Below are positions 24,895 through 36,847 of a stretch of DNA of 64,000 nt, piece by piece (the first letter of the stretch is position 1; each line of letters begins with the position of its first letter). The translations under genes and the position numbers were made by a program. The stretch comes from Akebia trifoliata (taxonomy: Eukaryota; Streptophyta; Magnoliopsida; Ranunculales; Lardizabalaceae), in assembly GCA_017979445.1 (NCBI GenBank), contig CM030717.1, positions 20,571,288 through 20,635,287 of the forward strand, given 5' to 3'. The notes under the pieces were generated by a model. It was given only the letters and a program-made list of their open reading frames with translations, did not search any database and had not been told where the DNA came from.

Positions 24895-26074
24895 ATGCTA
24901 GCCACAAGTGATAACCCAATCGATCAGTTAGTTAAAACAACCGTCATAGGGATGCACCTTGTAGAGAAGATCAATTTTGGGAGATTCATGTTGAGGAGTG
25001 CTCTCTACTTCCACGAGTTTGAGATAGACTAGAACCTCTTATGTGCTATGGCTAAGTGTTGGAACCCCTACCTTCACATATTCCATATTGGGCATACGCA
25101 CCTGTGCCCCACTCACGAGGATTATTTCAGCATCATGGGGATATCCACTTCAGGACCTCTAGTCAGGCCCTCATTGAAGACCGGTTATTCTGGTGACCTC
25201 GTCACAGGACTGAACATTTCCAAGGAAGAAGTCAAGGCCTTAGTTCATAACGGGAGATTGGACTTAGGACCTTTACTGGGCCCATATTGCTCCCGCAGTC
25301 ATCCTGTCAATGTAAAACCATTAGCCTGACGAGCCACTAGAAACTATCGATTGTGCCTAGGAATCCTAGCCCAATACGTACTAACCTCCAATAGTGATGG
25401 CCAAACTATCCCTGAATCCTTCATAGATATAACCTCACAACTCTCAAAGAAAGCCAACCCAGTACTTCTCATCCTAGCTGAAACTTTCTCAAGTCTAGAT
25501 GCCATCAAAAATGATGAGCGGGAAAGCTTCAAAGGAAACCCCTACTTACTCTCTATGTGACTTTGTGACCGTCTCTAAATTGTAGATGTTCCTTCAAACC
25601 TCGAGTATGGGCCATAACATTTTTCCAAAAGAAACCTGTTAGTGCGTCACAACTCAGTCAAGGCTTGGAGCAAATGGTTAGACTCTCACCTTACCCATCA
25701 TATCGGTTAAAGATGTCCTTGGTGGATGACTGATCCTCCATTTTAGGAACCAAAGGATCCCATTATGTTCGTCTAATTGGACTAGAAGAAACTTCTTTTT
25801 ACCATCCGAATTGATCTCAGAACAGTACGAAGTACTTATAGAGTCCTCTTTACCTCAACCCAAAGCTTTCTTTCTTCCCGAGCCACTGACTGAAAAGTTA
25901 GTGCATCTTATTGAGAAGGCTTGGAACAAACGCACCTTATGGTATCGAGACGGACCAGTAGAATTCAAAGAGCCAGTTGTTAGTGCCAAGAGGATCAAGC
26001 CTGACAGTAATCCTGATGACCATCAAGACAAATTCAAGCGTCTATGTAAAAATAGTTCAAGTCAAATTTGTTGA
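24895..26074 (+). pseudogene. Outer Tat ORF1 (Ogre-type ORF upstream of gag), broken
   Basis: Read mainly in one frame, it starts at MLATSDNPID (24895). It passes an in-frame TAG near 25028, continues as CAMAKCWNPYLHIF and HLCPTHEDYFSIMGI (25048-25329), a stop, then IDITSQLSKKANPVLLILAE (to 25560). Damaged sequence follows to a last piece at 25811-26074. The W-P-HIF...LCPT.E....MG pattern is that of the plant retroelement ORF1 family (I associate it with the DUF7745 type). Its role is unknown. An extra ORF before gag is a defining trait of Ogre elements. Four or more stops make it inactive. Confidence 0.65.
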
Positions 26075-26268
26075 AAGATGTTTTAATAAGAACATTTCTT
26101 TGTCAATCATTTTCAATAAAGCTATTTTTCTTTTGAATAAATATTTATTTCCTTTTTGAATGTTCATTTTGTGAATGGATTAATTGATGGATTGGTGCAC
26201 AAACCTCAATAAAATGGTTCCTTAAAATGTTATCAAGGGGGTAATACTGAAATTGACTAAATTTACCT

Positions 26269-27540
26269 TTGATGGGATCATATAGGATTATTATTGCGTC
26301 TAAACTCAAGCGTCCACCTCCTAGTTGGAGTCGTAAGTCCAGTCGGTTAGAACGAGCTACCGTACCAAGTCAACAAGCAGAGATGGCTTCAGAATCTGAG
26401 CTCACAGAGATCCGTAAGATCTTGGCAGTCTTTGCTAGTGATATCAATAGTATAAAAGGCAAAGTTGAAGTGTTAGAACAGACCTCAAAATCAACGGGCA
26501 ATCCCTTAGATAACCCAAAAGGAAAGAAGGTAGAAGAGAAACGTCCACGTGAAGTTTTCGAAATCAATGGAGACGAAGAGTATGTTGATGAAAATCCGGT
26601 GTTAGCTAATAGAATATCTCAATTACAGTCAACTATGAAGAGTATAAAGGGTATCGATGAAATTATAGCAGGCATTGAAGCTCTGAACCGCATCCCTAGA
26701 ATCCATTTACTAGAAAAGTTTGTGATGTCTGAAATAGACAAGTTTAGTGGGATAGGGTGTGCGAAAACACATCTTAAGGTGTATGTTACCAACATGCGCA
26801 CTATGGGGCTCAGCGACGAACAGATGACGTTATTGTTTCAAAGAACTTTATCAAGATCATCACTATGTTGGTTGATGTCTCAAGATCCAGTTACTGTGGG
26901 TACATGGGAGAATATGTCAAAGGCCTTCTGACATCAGTATAAGTACAGTATCGAGATTGAGACTTCAAGAAGGGCTTTGGAGGCAAATAATCAGAAAAAT
27001 GGGGAGTCATTTACTAATTTCATTGGTCGCTAGAGGGCCAAGGCTGCCCAAATGTGGGATAGACCCTCGGAGAAGGAACAAGTAGCGATTATCTTAAAGA
27101 ACCTCTCACAAGGATATGCTCAGCACCTAGTGGCCCAATATCTCCCTACTTTTGAGTCCTTGTTACAAGCCGGAAGCCAACTCGAGGATGCATTTGCCTA
27201 TGGAGTTCTTTCAAACCCCTCAGATAACAAGTCTAAGAAACCGTATGTTCCCAAACCTAGTACCAACCATATTTACATAGTCAACACGTCAGCTACCCTA
27301 GCCCAACCCCTAGCCCGGACTAATAATCAGGTTCACCCAAGTCAACCTCGAACTCTGCACCAATTTACCAATTTAGGGATGATCCTTACCATAACTTTGT
27401 AAAAACTATTGAAAAAAGGGTTGCTTACCCCGATTCAACCCCGACCTTTATCAAATCCCTTGCCTGCCGGACAAAACCCCAACTTATTCTACGAATTTCA
27501 TTAAAATCCTGGCCATCACACGGATTGATGTATCACCTTG
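26269..27540 (+). pseudogene. Outer Tat gag, broken
   Basis: The frame opens at 26269. It contains a possible coiled coil at about residues 45-75 (ELTEIRKILAVFASDINSIK), then the capsid segment SEIDKFSGIGCAKTHLKVYV...LLFQRTLSRSSLCWL, an in-frame TGA at 26929, another stop near 27031, and the second capsid half at 27052-27402 (VAIILKNLSQGYAQHLV). A frameshift near 27400 precedes the nucleocapsid motif at about 27488-27540, where the expected zinc-ligand pattern reads YEFH-NPGHHTD-C: its first Cys is now Tyr and two stops are included. Gag packages element RNA. It is continuous with the protease frame. Confidence 0.85.
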
Positions 27541-28690
27541 CGCTATACAATTCAAAACCTTATTGACAACAAAAAGATCACAATCCCTAGCCCACCAAAT
27601 GTCACCACTAATCCACTACCTACCTATCAACCTCCACCAACCCTGAATATGATTTCTCACACCCCATTGCCATTTGATCCCGTCTCTCTTATCCATCCAA
27701 TCCAAGTCAAACCGCCTATATACCCCCTTATCGGGATAGCTTTTACTGATGAGGTTTTCACTACGAACTACGAACCATTTGATCTAACCTTGGATGATAC
27801 GTATTGTTTATCCCTGCCTCGCTACAGTAGTCCCGCATTCACTAGTTACCTATTGGCTCAAATGAACCTGAAAAACCCTGTATTTTTGACAGATGAAAAT
27901 CCATACTTGTTGACTGAAGAAGATGTGCCTTTCTCCCTCTTCTGTGATGAAGTTAGACATATGACTCGAGGACGAAGAGTTTTTAAGCCACAAGAACTCT
28001 ACGTTGATAATCCTGCAACCTTGGCAAGGAAAGAAGAAGAAGATCCCATCAAAGAAAACATCGAAAAAGATAACTCTGTGATCAAGCAGTTGAAGAAATC
28101 AGGGGCCAATATATCAGTATGGGGTTTACTCATGGCTTCCACTACTCATAGGGAGGTTGTTCTCAAAGCACTAAACACAGCCCAAGTCTCCCTTGATACT
28201 TCTCCAGATCAGCTGGCCAGTATAGTAGGGGAAACTTACATGGACAATATCTTATCCTTCTCGGACTCAAATCTCCCAAAAGAAGGGGCAAGCCACACTA
28301 AGCCATTGCACATCACAGTTAACTATAAAGGGATGAAGTTACCTCTGGTTTTGATTGATAACGGGAGTGCACTGAATATTTTCCCTCTGAAGACGGCTAC
28401 TTGTCTCGGGTTTAAGGTTGAAGATCTCAAGCCCACTAATCAAGGTGTTAGGGCCTTTGATAACACCAAGAGGGATGTACTGGAAATTTTACACCTTCGA
28501 TTGTCCACAGATATAGCTGAATTTCCTGTGGAATTTCAGGTTATTGATATCCAGTCTTCTTTCAATTTACTGTTAGGGAGACTATGGTTACACCAGATCA
28601 AAGCCATCCCTTCCACGCTACACTAGAAGGTCAAGTTTATCAAGGATGGGCTAATGATTACTCTTTATGGAGATGTTGAAATTGTAAGAC
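27538..28690 (+). pseudogene. Outer Tat Gag C-terminus and aspartic protease
   Basis: The open stretch 27538-28626 begins with RYTIQNLIDNKKI, which follows the zinc motif in Tat Gags. It has a proline-rich linker, then the protease. The active-site loop is LIDNGSALNIFPL (Asp codon at 28357), the DNG-S form seen in Tat elements rather than D-T/S-G. The flap and end are FNLLLGRLWLHQI. A stop at 28624 and a frameshift near 28690 separate it from the G-patch and RT part. The inner element has the same arrangement (45497-47083) with better conservation. Confidence 0.85.
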
Positions 28691-28699
28691 AGTACTGAG

Positions 28700-29850
28700 G
28701 CCAAGAATGAGCCACTACTTGAGATTCAGTCACAACAACATGGAATAGAACTTAGCGGGTTAAAATTCAAGAAGATCTGCTCAGTTCAATGGGATCACTT
28801 AGTGAAAGAATATTTCCCTATTGAGAACACCTCTAACTGCTATATGGCAAATATGTTCAAAAAAATAAGATTTTTCCCTGGTATGGGCCTAGGTCGCAAG
28901 CAATAAGGTATTAAAGAGGCACCAGTGATTAAAAAAGTCATTGGCACATTCGGGCTAGGATATAAGCCTACTAAGGAAAATTGGGCCCATTACTGGAAGA
29001 CAAAGCGAGACAAGGCAAAGGTAAAAAGGCAAAGGCGTACCACGGAACTCATTAAAATGAAGTCCTATCGTAAGACCCTTAATGACTATTTTGTGAAAGA
29101 AGGAGAAGACTTTTGTTATTGTGGGTTCCTAGAGCCGTTCATTGATCACATCACAGGTACTCGTTTGCCAGGGTTTGAAATCTTCTTTGGCATGGAATGG
29201 CCTGAAAAGGAAGCAAACATAGAAGTTGAAGACTAGCAGCTCAATCTGGACTCCCTCAATATTGATCAGTTATTCATTGAAGATCACAGTGTCCTAGTGT
29301 TGTCAGTTGAGAAGGGGATCTTAAATCCTCATTCTGTAATCAAACCCGTTGTTGGGTGTCTCTCTAACTATCATGTAATTAGTCATGTGTTGCATGTCAA
29401 GACTGGGTCTGTCAGTCCAATTAGTCCTGTTCAGTCTGAAATACCTGATGATTCCTTTATTTTTATTGAGTCAAGTAAATTAGTTGTTTCTGCTGAGTCT
29501 GTTATTTCTAGTGAGTCTGGTTTTCCTACTGAGTCAAGTGAGTCTGTCAAGTCTGCAATGAGTCCTGTTACCCCATCTCTTTTTAATGAAATGAAAGAAA
29601 TTTTTTATTACCCCAAGCACAATAATAATTTAACTAATAATCTGGCTTAAGAGGGAGAGTCTTCTGATGAAGAACCTCCCACTGAAATAATCAAGTTACT
29701 TGAACAAGAAGATGAATGTCGGGCTCAACCTCTAATAGAGGAAGTAGAGGTTATCAACCTCGGAACAAAAGAAAGTCCTCAAGAAAATTGGATTGGGGTC
29801 ACTTTATCTCCCGATGAACGCAAAGGGATAGTAGACTTTCTCAGAAAGTT
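28700..29850 (+). pseudogene. Outer Tat G-patch-like segment and acidic linker
   Basis: In the RT frame, 28853-28975 reads a glycine-rich motif (IRFFPGMGLGRKQ, then GTFGLGYKPTKEN) like a G-patch, an RNA-binding fold of helix plus glycine loop. Next come a lysine-rich stretch (WAHYWKTKRDKAKVKRQRR) and EDFCYCGFLEPFIDH. A Ser/Glu-rich, low-complexity linker (29297-29650) then leads into RT. In-frame stops are at 28903, 29234 and 29648. There is no sign of an intron here; the reading stays coding-like. In the inner element the same motif lies at 46094-46231. Confidence 0.65.
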
Positions 29851-30951
29851 CAAAGATGTGATCGCTTGGTCTTATGAGGATATGCCGGGAGTAAGCACAG
29901 ATATTGTTCAACATCGAATTCTTTTATATCCTGATGCTCGACCCATTAAACAGAAACTTCGATGTATGAAATTGGAATGGACTCTGAAGATTAAAGAAGA
30001 AGTTACAAAGCAGATTAATGCCGGATTCTTGGAAGTAGTAGAATACCCTGAGTGGATTGCCAATGTTGTCCCGGTGCTGAAAAAGGATAGAAAAGTCACA
30101 TTGTGTGTGGACTTTAGAGATCTAAACAAGGCAAGCCCAAAAGACAATTTTTCTTTACCACATATAGATATTCTAGTAGATAGTATAGCAGGGCACGCTT
30201 TGTTGTCCTTCATGGTTGGTTTTTTGGGGTACAATCAGATAAAAATTGATCCTCGAGATATTAAAAAAATGTCGTTCATCACACAGTGGGGGAACTTTTG
30301 CTACAAGGTTATGCCTTTTCGTTTGAAGAATGTCGGAGCCACCTATCAAAGAGTACCCATGACTTTACTACATGACATGATACACAAGGAAGTCGAAGTC
30401 TATGTAGATGATATGATAGTCAAATCCAAAGAACGACTGGGGCACGTTGCTGCGTTAGAAAAATTCTCACAAGGATTCAAAAGTTCCAACTCCGCCTCAA
30501 CCCGCAGAAATGCGTATTTGGAGTAACTTCGGGAAAATTATTGGGATTTGTGATCAGTCAAAGAGGGATCGAAGTAGACCCTGTGAAGATTAAAGCTATC
30601 CAAGAAATGCCACTACCTAAGATTGAAAAGCGAATTCGAGATTTTTTGGGTAGAATCCAATATGTCAGCAGATTTATCGTTCAACTCACCAACATCTGCG
30701 AACCTATTTTCAAGCTTCTCAAGAAAAATGAACCAACAGTTTGGAATAAGCAATGTCAAAAGGTTTTCGACCAAGTCAAGGAGTATCTCTTAAACCCACC
30801 TATTTTGGTTCCACCTACATCGGGTGAATCACTTCTTCTTTATATGTCAGTCACAGAAGAAGCTATGGGATGCATGCTTGCACAATATGACAAAGATACT
30901 CGCAAAGAAAGGGCTATATACTACATCAGCAAAAAAGATGTTAGAGTATGA
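29850..30951 (+). pseudogene. Outer Tat reverse transcriptase, broken
   Basis: Fingers and palm are at 29858-30430: CVDFRDLNKASPKDNFSLPH, VGFLGYNQIKI and the catalytic YVDD at 30401-30412 in VEVYVDDMIVKSK. A one-base indel near 30450 moves the thumb and connection to another frame (30541-30951: GFVISQRGIEVDP, FLGRIQYVSRFI, CEPIFKLLKKNE). The frame shifts back near 30935. All catalytic residues of the palm can be seen, but the reading frame is not continuous. Confidence 0.9.
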
Positions 30952-31789
30952 GCGAAAGTATTCAGCCCTAGAAAAAACTTGTTTGGCACTGGTATGGGCT
31001 ACTCAGAGACTCCGGCACTATATGCTACCTCATTCAATTATCTTGTTATCTCGGATGGATCCTCTCAAATATCTTTTCGAGAAATCGGTGTTGACAGGGA
31101 GAACCGCGCGATGGTTATTATTGTTATCAGAGTTTGACATCACACATGTTACACAGAAATCTGTCAAGGGGAGAATTGTAATAGAATACTTGGTAGATCA
31201 CCCTGTAGTAGAAGGAATAAGGCATGTTGATCAATTCCCAGATGAGAACATCTTGCATGTTTAAGAAGAACCGCAGAACCAAACATGGCAGTTGTACTTT
31301 GATGGAGCCGCCAATCAGAATGGGTATGAAATAAGGGCAGTCCTGTTTTCTCCAGAAGGATGCCACATTTCGATCGTTATTAAGTTAGCTTTTTCTAACA
31401 CCAATAACACAGTCGAATATGAGGCATGCATCACTGGACTTGAAGCTGCTTTGAATCCAGGCATTACAGAAATTAAAGTTTTTGGGGATTCAGCCTTGGT
31501 TATACATCAGTCATTGGAAGAATGGAAGACTAGGGACGAAAAGTTGAAGCCTTATCATGATTATCTATTAAACTTAGTAAGTAAGTTTAAAGTTATCATG
31601 TTCCAACACTTGTCAAGGGAAGATAATATATTTACTGACTCTTTAGCCACTCTATCTTCAATGATCCATTTACCCATTAGCATGGAATTGAGGCCGATCA
31701 CTTCGAAGTCAAAGACAAACCCACATATTACCATTAAATCAACATTGCTACTCGACTACCCGATGGAAAGCCATGGTACACAGATATAA
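30820..31789 (+). pseudogene. Outer Tat RNase H and second (archaeal-type) RNase H
   Basis: The first RNase H lies around 30824-31264 (YERKYSALEKTCLALVW, MDPLKYLFEKSVLTGRTARW, LLSEFDITHVTQKSVKG). In Tat elements it is usually degenerate. After a stop at 31262 a second RNase H follows (31292-31789): YFDGAANQNGYEI, NNTVEYEACITGLEAAL, VFGDSALVIHQ. These show the D-E-D pattern of an archaeal-type RNase H. Two RNase H regions in tandem are the mark of the Tat lineage. Confidence 0.85.
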
Positions 31790-31959
31790 AAAGTCTTAGA
31801 AAAATAAGAATTTCCAGAAGAAGCATCGAGGAAAGAACGACAAACCCTACTAAGATTAGCATCTCAATTCATCCTGTGCACAGGAAATTTATACAAAAGG
31901 TCTTATGATGGGATTTATTTGTCATGTGTTGATGAAGATCAAGCTGAAAAGATAATGGT

Positions 31960-33015
31960 TGAACTACATTAAGGAGAATATGGTCCTCACATGAGTGGAA
32001 AAATGTTAACTAAGAAAATCATGAGACAAGGATACTACTGGCCCACAATGGAAATAGATTGTCATCACATGGTCAAAACCTGCCACAAATGCCAAATACA
32101 TGCAAATCTCATACATGTGCCACCATCTCAATTAGTTGGTCTGACTTCACCGTGGCCATTCTCAGTTTGGAAAATTGATATTATTGGTAAAATATCGTCT
32201 AAGGCATGAAACGGACATGAATACATTCTAGGTGCTATCGATTATTTTACTAATTGGGTCTAAGCTGCCTTTTATGCTGTCCTCGCTGCGTCTCGAGTTG
32301 TAAAGTTTATCCAAACAAACATCATCAGTCGATACGAGGTACCTTCGAAGTTGATTTTTGATAACGGGTCACACTTTAAAGCTGAGGTTATTACATTGTC
32401 TTCAAAGTTCAAAATCTCATACTACAAATCATCTCCTTACCTCCCTTAGACTAATGGAGCAGTCGAAGCAACTAATAAGAATCTTAAGACTATCATCAGG
32501 AAAATGTGTCAATCACATCGAGATTGGTTAGAAAAACTGCCATTTGCACTATGGGCATATCAAACTTCAATTCGATCCTCTAATGGAGCTACTCCCTACT
32601 CCTTAGTGTATGGCATGAAAGCAGTCTTGCTAGTTGAAATGGAAATTCCATCTCTCAGGGTCTTGTTCGAAAGTCAGTTGTCAGAAGCAGATTGGGTTCG
32701 TCAATGGTATGAAGAATTAAATTTGATCGAAGAAAAATAATTAAGAGTTTTGTATCATGTGCAAGCTTATCAAAGAAGAGTCGCTTGTGCGTTTGATAAA
32801 AAGATCAAGGCCCATCACTTATAAGTCGGGAATTTAATACTCAAAGATAATCGGACACCTATCTTTGACCCTAAAGGGAAGTTCAAACCAAATTGGGGAG
32901 GTCCATTCATCATCAAGAAAATATTACCAGGAAAAGCTGTCAGGCTTCAAGATCATGATGGAATCGAATTACCCGAACCAACCAACCTTGACCAAATCAA
33001 ACAGTACTACATTTA
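31960..33015 (+). pseudogene. Outer Tat integrase, broken
   Basis: The zinc region is at 31970-32100 (MLTKKIMRQGYYWPTM, HMVKTCHKCQIHAN). The core starts PWPFSVWKIDIIGKI (first Asp), then LIFDNGSHF (second Asp), then GAVEATNK (Glu) at about 32458. The C-terminal part 32504-33015 includes WAYQTSIRSSNGATPYSLVYG and a GPFIIKKI module with no chromodomain. Stops at 32207, 32262 and 32448 interrupt it. The frame ends at a TAA at about 33013. Confidence 0.88.
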
Positions 33016-34500
33016 AGGAGGTCATCTTTGGCTGAATCAATTCTCCTATTACCCAGTTCAATATATCTTTTCTCAACCCCTTTGTAGCCTTTTCAAAAAG
33101 AAAAATTATGCCTTTTTCTTTTTCAGTCCAATCACCTAACCTAAGGGAGGGAAGATTCGAACTACGTTTTAGTCTGATCCCAAAATTCTGGGGTACGTAG
33201 GTAACCTGAGAAGTTACTTCAGGCCCGACCACATCAAAATAAAAATAAAAAATCTATTTGGACATCAAAATAAATCTATAAAAAAATTCAAAAGAAAAAA
33301 AGAAATATCTTCAAAATGGGGAAGAAAAATCAAGGCAAAATAAAAGAAATGTCACACAAGGGGCATTAGGATTTTTGAGCCTCAAAATCCCTTATTTTTT
33401 ATACCCAGTCCTAAGCTTACTTATGAAAGTCCTCCTAAGAACTGTGCGAAAAAGTCAAGGAAGATAGCAAAGCATGATCAGACAACAATTTCATAAGTTC
33501 AGAAAAAAAAAAGAGGAAAAAGGCTGCTAGGTTGAAAACCCGAAAATGGTAACTTAGGCAAAAATTAAGGCAAGCTCACAAAATTGAAAATCTGAAAGGA
33601 CGACTTTGGTAACAATCAGAGTAAAGAAAAAAAAGAAAAAACTCCCTAGATCGAAAACTTGAAAAGGTGATCTAGGCAAAAGCTAGAGCATGCTCGCTAG
33701 TTTGAAAATCTGAAAGGGCAATCTAGGCAAAAGTTAGAGCAACAAAGAAAAAATAGAAAAAAAATTTGGGGAATTAAAAGTTAAGAGCAGTCCGAGCTGA
33801 AGTATCAAAAGTTCGAGTAATCAAGTTCAATACTTAGCTTAAACTAGGCATGGATTCAGAAGCTACAAGTATCTTGTCTACGATCGATCTGAAAATTTTT
33901 GCTTCCCCAAGTGAACCAAGGGAGAGAAGGGTGAATTCTATGATCTGACTCAAAAGGAAATATTTTGTTCTCTTGAACCTGACTCAAAATCTTTAATAAA
34001 ATTAGTCAAAATTAAAAGTTGAATCTTTATTGCGTTTATGGTAATCAAATATTTCAAACCTTCATACAAGGGGCATTTTCTTTTTCTCTAAATATGTAGT
34101 TTCCCCTTATACTAGGGGTATTCTTTTTGCATGATGTATTCAATTATCTCCAATGTCATGTTTGTTATCAAACCAGGGGCATTTTGTTTTTGAGCAATGT
34201 TAATCCTAAAAGATAATGGGAACCCCAAACTTAAGGTTACCTTCTTGATAACAGTTTTTCGAAAAACCCTTGAGGTTCAAAAAAATAAAAACTCAAGTTT
34301 TAAATTCATAAAACTTTTGGATAAAACCTTGATGTTCAAACAGAAGCATTTTGAATCTCACATAAGAGATATGACATTTATTCTGTCCCAGATTTATTCA
34401 TTCCTAGATTCAACCACTCTTTTTCCCGATTCATTTTAATCAGTCTTCTCCAAATTCAGTCAGTCTTTCCCAAAATTCATTCATTCCTCTGTCAGTTTTG
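33016..34500 (+). other. Outer Tat 3' UTR, proximal part
   Basis: No gene is visible. 33150-33230 contains a block (GAACTACGTTTTAGTCTGAT and GGTACGTAGGTAACC) of a kind I recall after integrase in other plant gypsy elements. 33520-33745 shows diverged repeats of about 60 bp with core TTGAAAATCTGAAAGG and AATCTAGGCAAAAG. The rest is AT-rich. Confidence 0.5.
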
Positions 34501-34930
34501 CTCAGTTGCTACCAAGGGTTATTTTGGAATTTCCTCAGTTGCCGCCAAGGGTTATCTTGGATTTTGCTCAGTTACTGCCAAGGGTTAACTTGGATTTTGT
34601 TCAGATGCCGCTAAGGGTTATCTTGGATTTTGCTCAGTTGCCGCCAAGGGTTATCTTGGATTTTGCTTAGATGCTGCCAAAGGTTATCTTGGATTTTGCT
34701 CAGTTGCCGCCAAGGATTATCTTGGATTTTACTCAGTTGCTGCCAAGGGTTAACTTGGAGTTTGCTCAGTTGCCACCAAGGGTTATCTTGGATTTTGCTC
34801 AGATGCCGCCAAGAGTTATCTTGGATTTTGCTCAGATGCCGCGAAAGGTTATCTTGGATTTTGCTCAACTGCCGTCAAGGGTTATCCTGGATTTTGCTCA
34901 ATTACCACCGAGGATTTTCTCGGAATTATG
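34501..34930 (+). repeat. 33-bp minisatellite, 13 units, in outer Tat 3' UTR
   Basis: Thirteen head-to-tail units start CTCAG at 34501, 34534, 34567 and every 33 bp. Each contains CCAAGGGTTATCTTGG or a variant, a 5-bp inverted repeat around a 6-base centre. Because 33 is a multiple of three, frames on both strands stay open and give false repeat proteins. Tandem repeats in this position are known for Ogre-type elements, where they can seed satellites. Confidence 0.92.
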
Positions 34931-35325
34931 CTCAGTTTATGCTCAAATTATACTCAGATTATGCTCAAATTATGCTCAGTTTATACTCAATTTATTTTCA
35001 TTTTATGCTTAAATTTTACTCAGTTCCAACTTAAACTCTTTGAAATTTACCTCAGATTTTAAGTGCACAAACTTGCATAGTTGTTACATTAGTCAAGGAG
35101 AATTTCCAAAATTCAAGGATCTGACACTGTTAGTTAGAGTTTCGCTTGATGACCTGACATCCTTTTAGTTCGGGGAGAGTTTTACGCTCAAGGATCTGAA
35201 CATCCCAACGAATTGCTAAATCAGGCTGTAAAATGAACTGTCACTAGCTTTAGCATTCGAATATCGCACTATCTATCAAAATAGATTTGTTATCTAGTTT
35301 GCTTCAACCCTCTGTCAAAGAGGGG
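34931..35325 (+). other. Outer Tat 3' UTR, distal part and PPT start
   Basis: 34931-35020 is a short run of 11-12-bp units (CTCAGTTTATG, CTCAAATTATA and similar). The rest has no gene. The purine tract AAAGAGGGG (35317-35325) is cut by the inner element. Its remaining bases, CATC, and the LTR start are at 54470-54474. Confidence 0.7.
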
Positions 35326-36239
35326 TGTAGACATGAGAATGTTCATCCTTGACCTCAATGCTACGTTGTTTGGAGTCGCCACCATTCTTTTTTTGAAATG
35401 AGTGTGAATGGACACCTGAATCGATTATTTTGAAAATCACTTTTTCATGGCATTGTAGAGACTCTCATTCTTGGAAAATGTATGGTCTACCTAAAATCTA
35501 GGTAAGGGGATTCGGTTAGAGAATGGGGAAGGTGTTAGGCATCCCATTCTCTCCACCTATGGTGGTTACCTTTAGATTTGGTCATTTTTGAAAAGATTAA
35601 CATAACAAGTAAAATGCATGAGATGCATGAAGTGGGTGGGTGCACATAATGTGTATACCCCTTTGAAATAGGATTTGATGTTGGTTTAGGATTTTGGAGA
35701 AGTTTCATGAATGAAGTTCTCTTAGATCTATAACCTTAATGTATGCATGCTTAGCTAGAAACTTAGTGTTTTAACCCCATCAAGAGAGTTACACATTTCT
35801 TCATCATAGCCAAACATGTGTGAGGTGTGTGTCTAGTGTACATTATGATGCATGATATGAGAATGGGTAAAAAAAGGGCTTCAACCTCCATTCTTTCGAT
35901 CAAACCGCCTTAAGCATTCCATGTCCAAGGTTGAGGTTCAATCTACTTGAAATGAAGGAGGATTTTCCATCACATCTTAAAGGTTTCTAAAAAGAAAAAG
36001 GGAGGGATAGAAGAAGAAGATGCAAGTTAAAAAATAAATAACAACTACTATATCCACCTTGTCCCCTTAGAGATCTTGAGTGAACTTGAGTTTGATAAAT
36101 GAACTTGAGAGTTGAAGGATGTAGTTGAGGGTTGAGAGAATTGAAAGTTGACAGATGAGAGATGAATAGAAATTTTGGTAGAGTTTTAGGTTGAAAGATG
36201 GGGGGCTTGAGAGCATGAATTGTTCATAGAAAATGGGGG

Positions 36240-36247
36240 TATTTATA
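36240..36247 (-). promoter_or_regulatory. TATA box in inner Tat 3' LTR
   Basis: TATAAATA on the minus strand, followed by a GC-containing downstream stretch. The corresponding site in the 5' LTR (53263-53270) reads TATAAATT. U3 is therefore about 1.2 kb and R+U5 about 0.9 kb. Confidence 0.6.
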
Positions 36248-36423
36248 GAGTTTTTAAAAGAACTTTTGGAGATAAAGTGGTCCAACCCTAAAAATAATAA
36301 GAATAGACATAAGGTTTAAGTTATTTCTTTTTTGATTTTTTATTTGTTTGAGGGCAAAAATGACATTTGTGAAGAAACCCTAAAAGTATCCATTGATCTT
36401 TGGTTTTTTGGTAAATAGAGGTG

Positions 36424-36847
36424 AGAGAACAAAAAGTACTTTTGGAAGGATGAATAAGGAAGTGACATGTGTAAAGGTGGAGTGGTAGGTGAAAATTAGA
36501 CCTTGGTTTATTTGTAAATAACTTATAAAGCAATGGTGGAAGTATATTTTTGAAATGGACTAATAGGAGAACAAAAATACTTTTAGGAGGGTGAGTAGGA
36601 GAATGACATGTGTAAAGTTGAAGTGGTAAGTAAAAAGTAGACCTTGGTTATTTGTAAATAACTCATAAAGCAAAGGTGGAAGTATAATTTTGAAATGGAC
36701 CAATGGGAGAACAAAAGTACTTTTAAGAGAGTGAGTTGGAGAATGACATGTGTAAATGTGAAGTGGTAAGTGAAAAATAGACATTGGTTCATTTGTAAAT
36801 AACTCATAAAGCAAGGGTGGAAGTATATTTTTGAAATGGACCAATAG
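36424..36847 (-). repeat. Three 141-bp tandem units in U3 of inner Tat 3' LTR
   Basis: Anchors GAGAACAAAA occur at 36424, 36567 and 36707, with a partial one at 36848. The units share GAATGACATGTGTAAA and AAATGGACCAAT. The set ends about 180 bp upstream of the TATA box in transcription direction. The 5' LTR carries the same array at about 53445-53872. Confidence 0.85.

Noticed and set aside
34611..35034. Repeat proteins on both strands (LSKIQDNPW and LSCRQGLSWIL types)
   Set aside because: They are direct translations of the 33-bp minisatellite (11 codons per unit), with no other coding signals.
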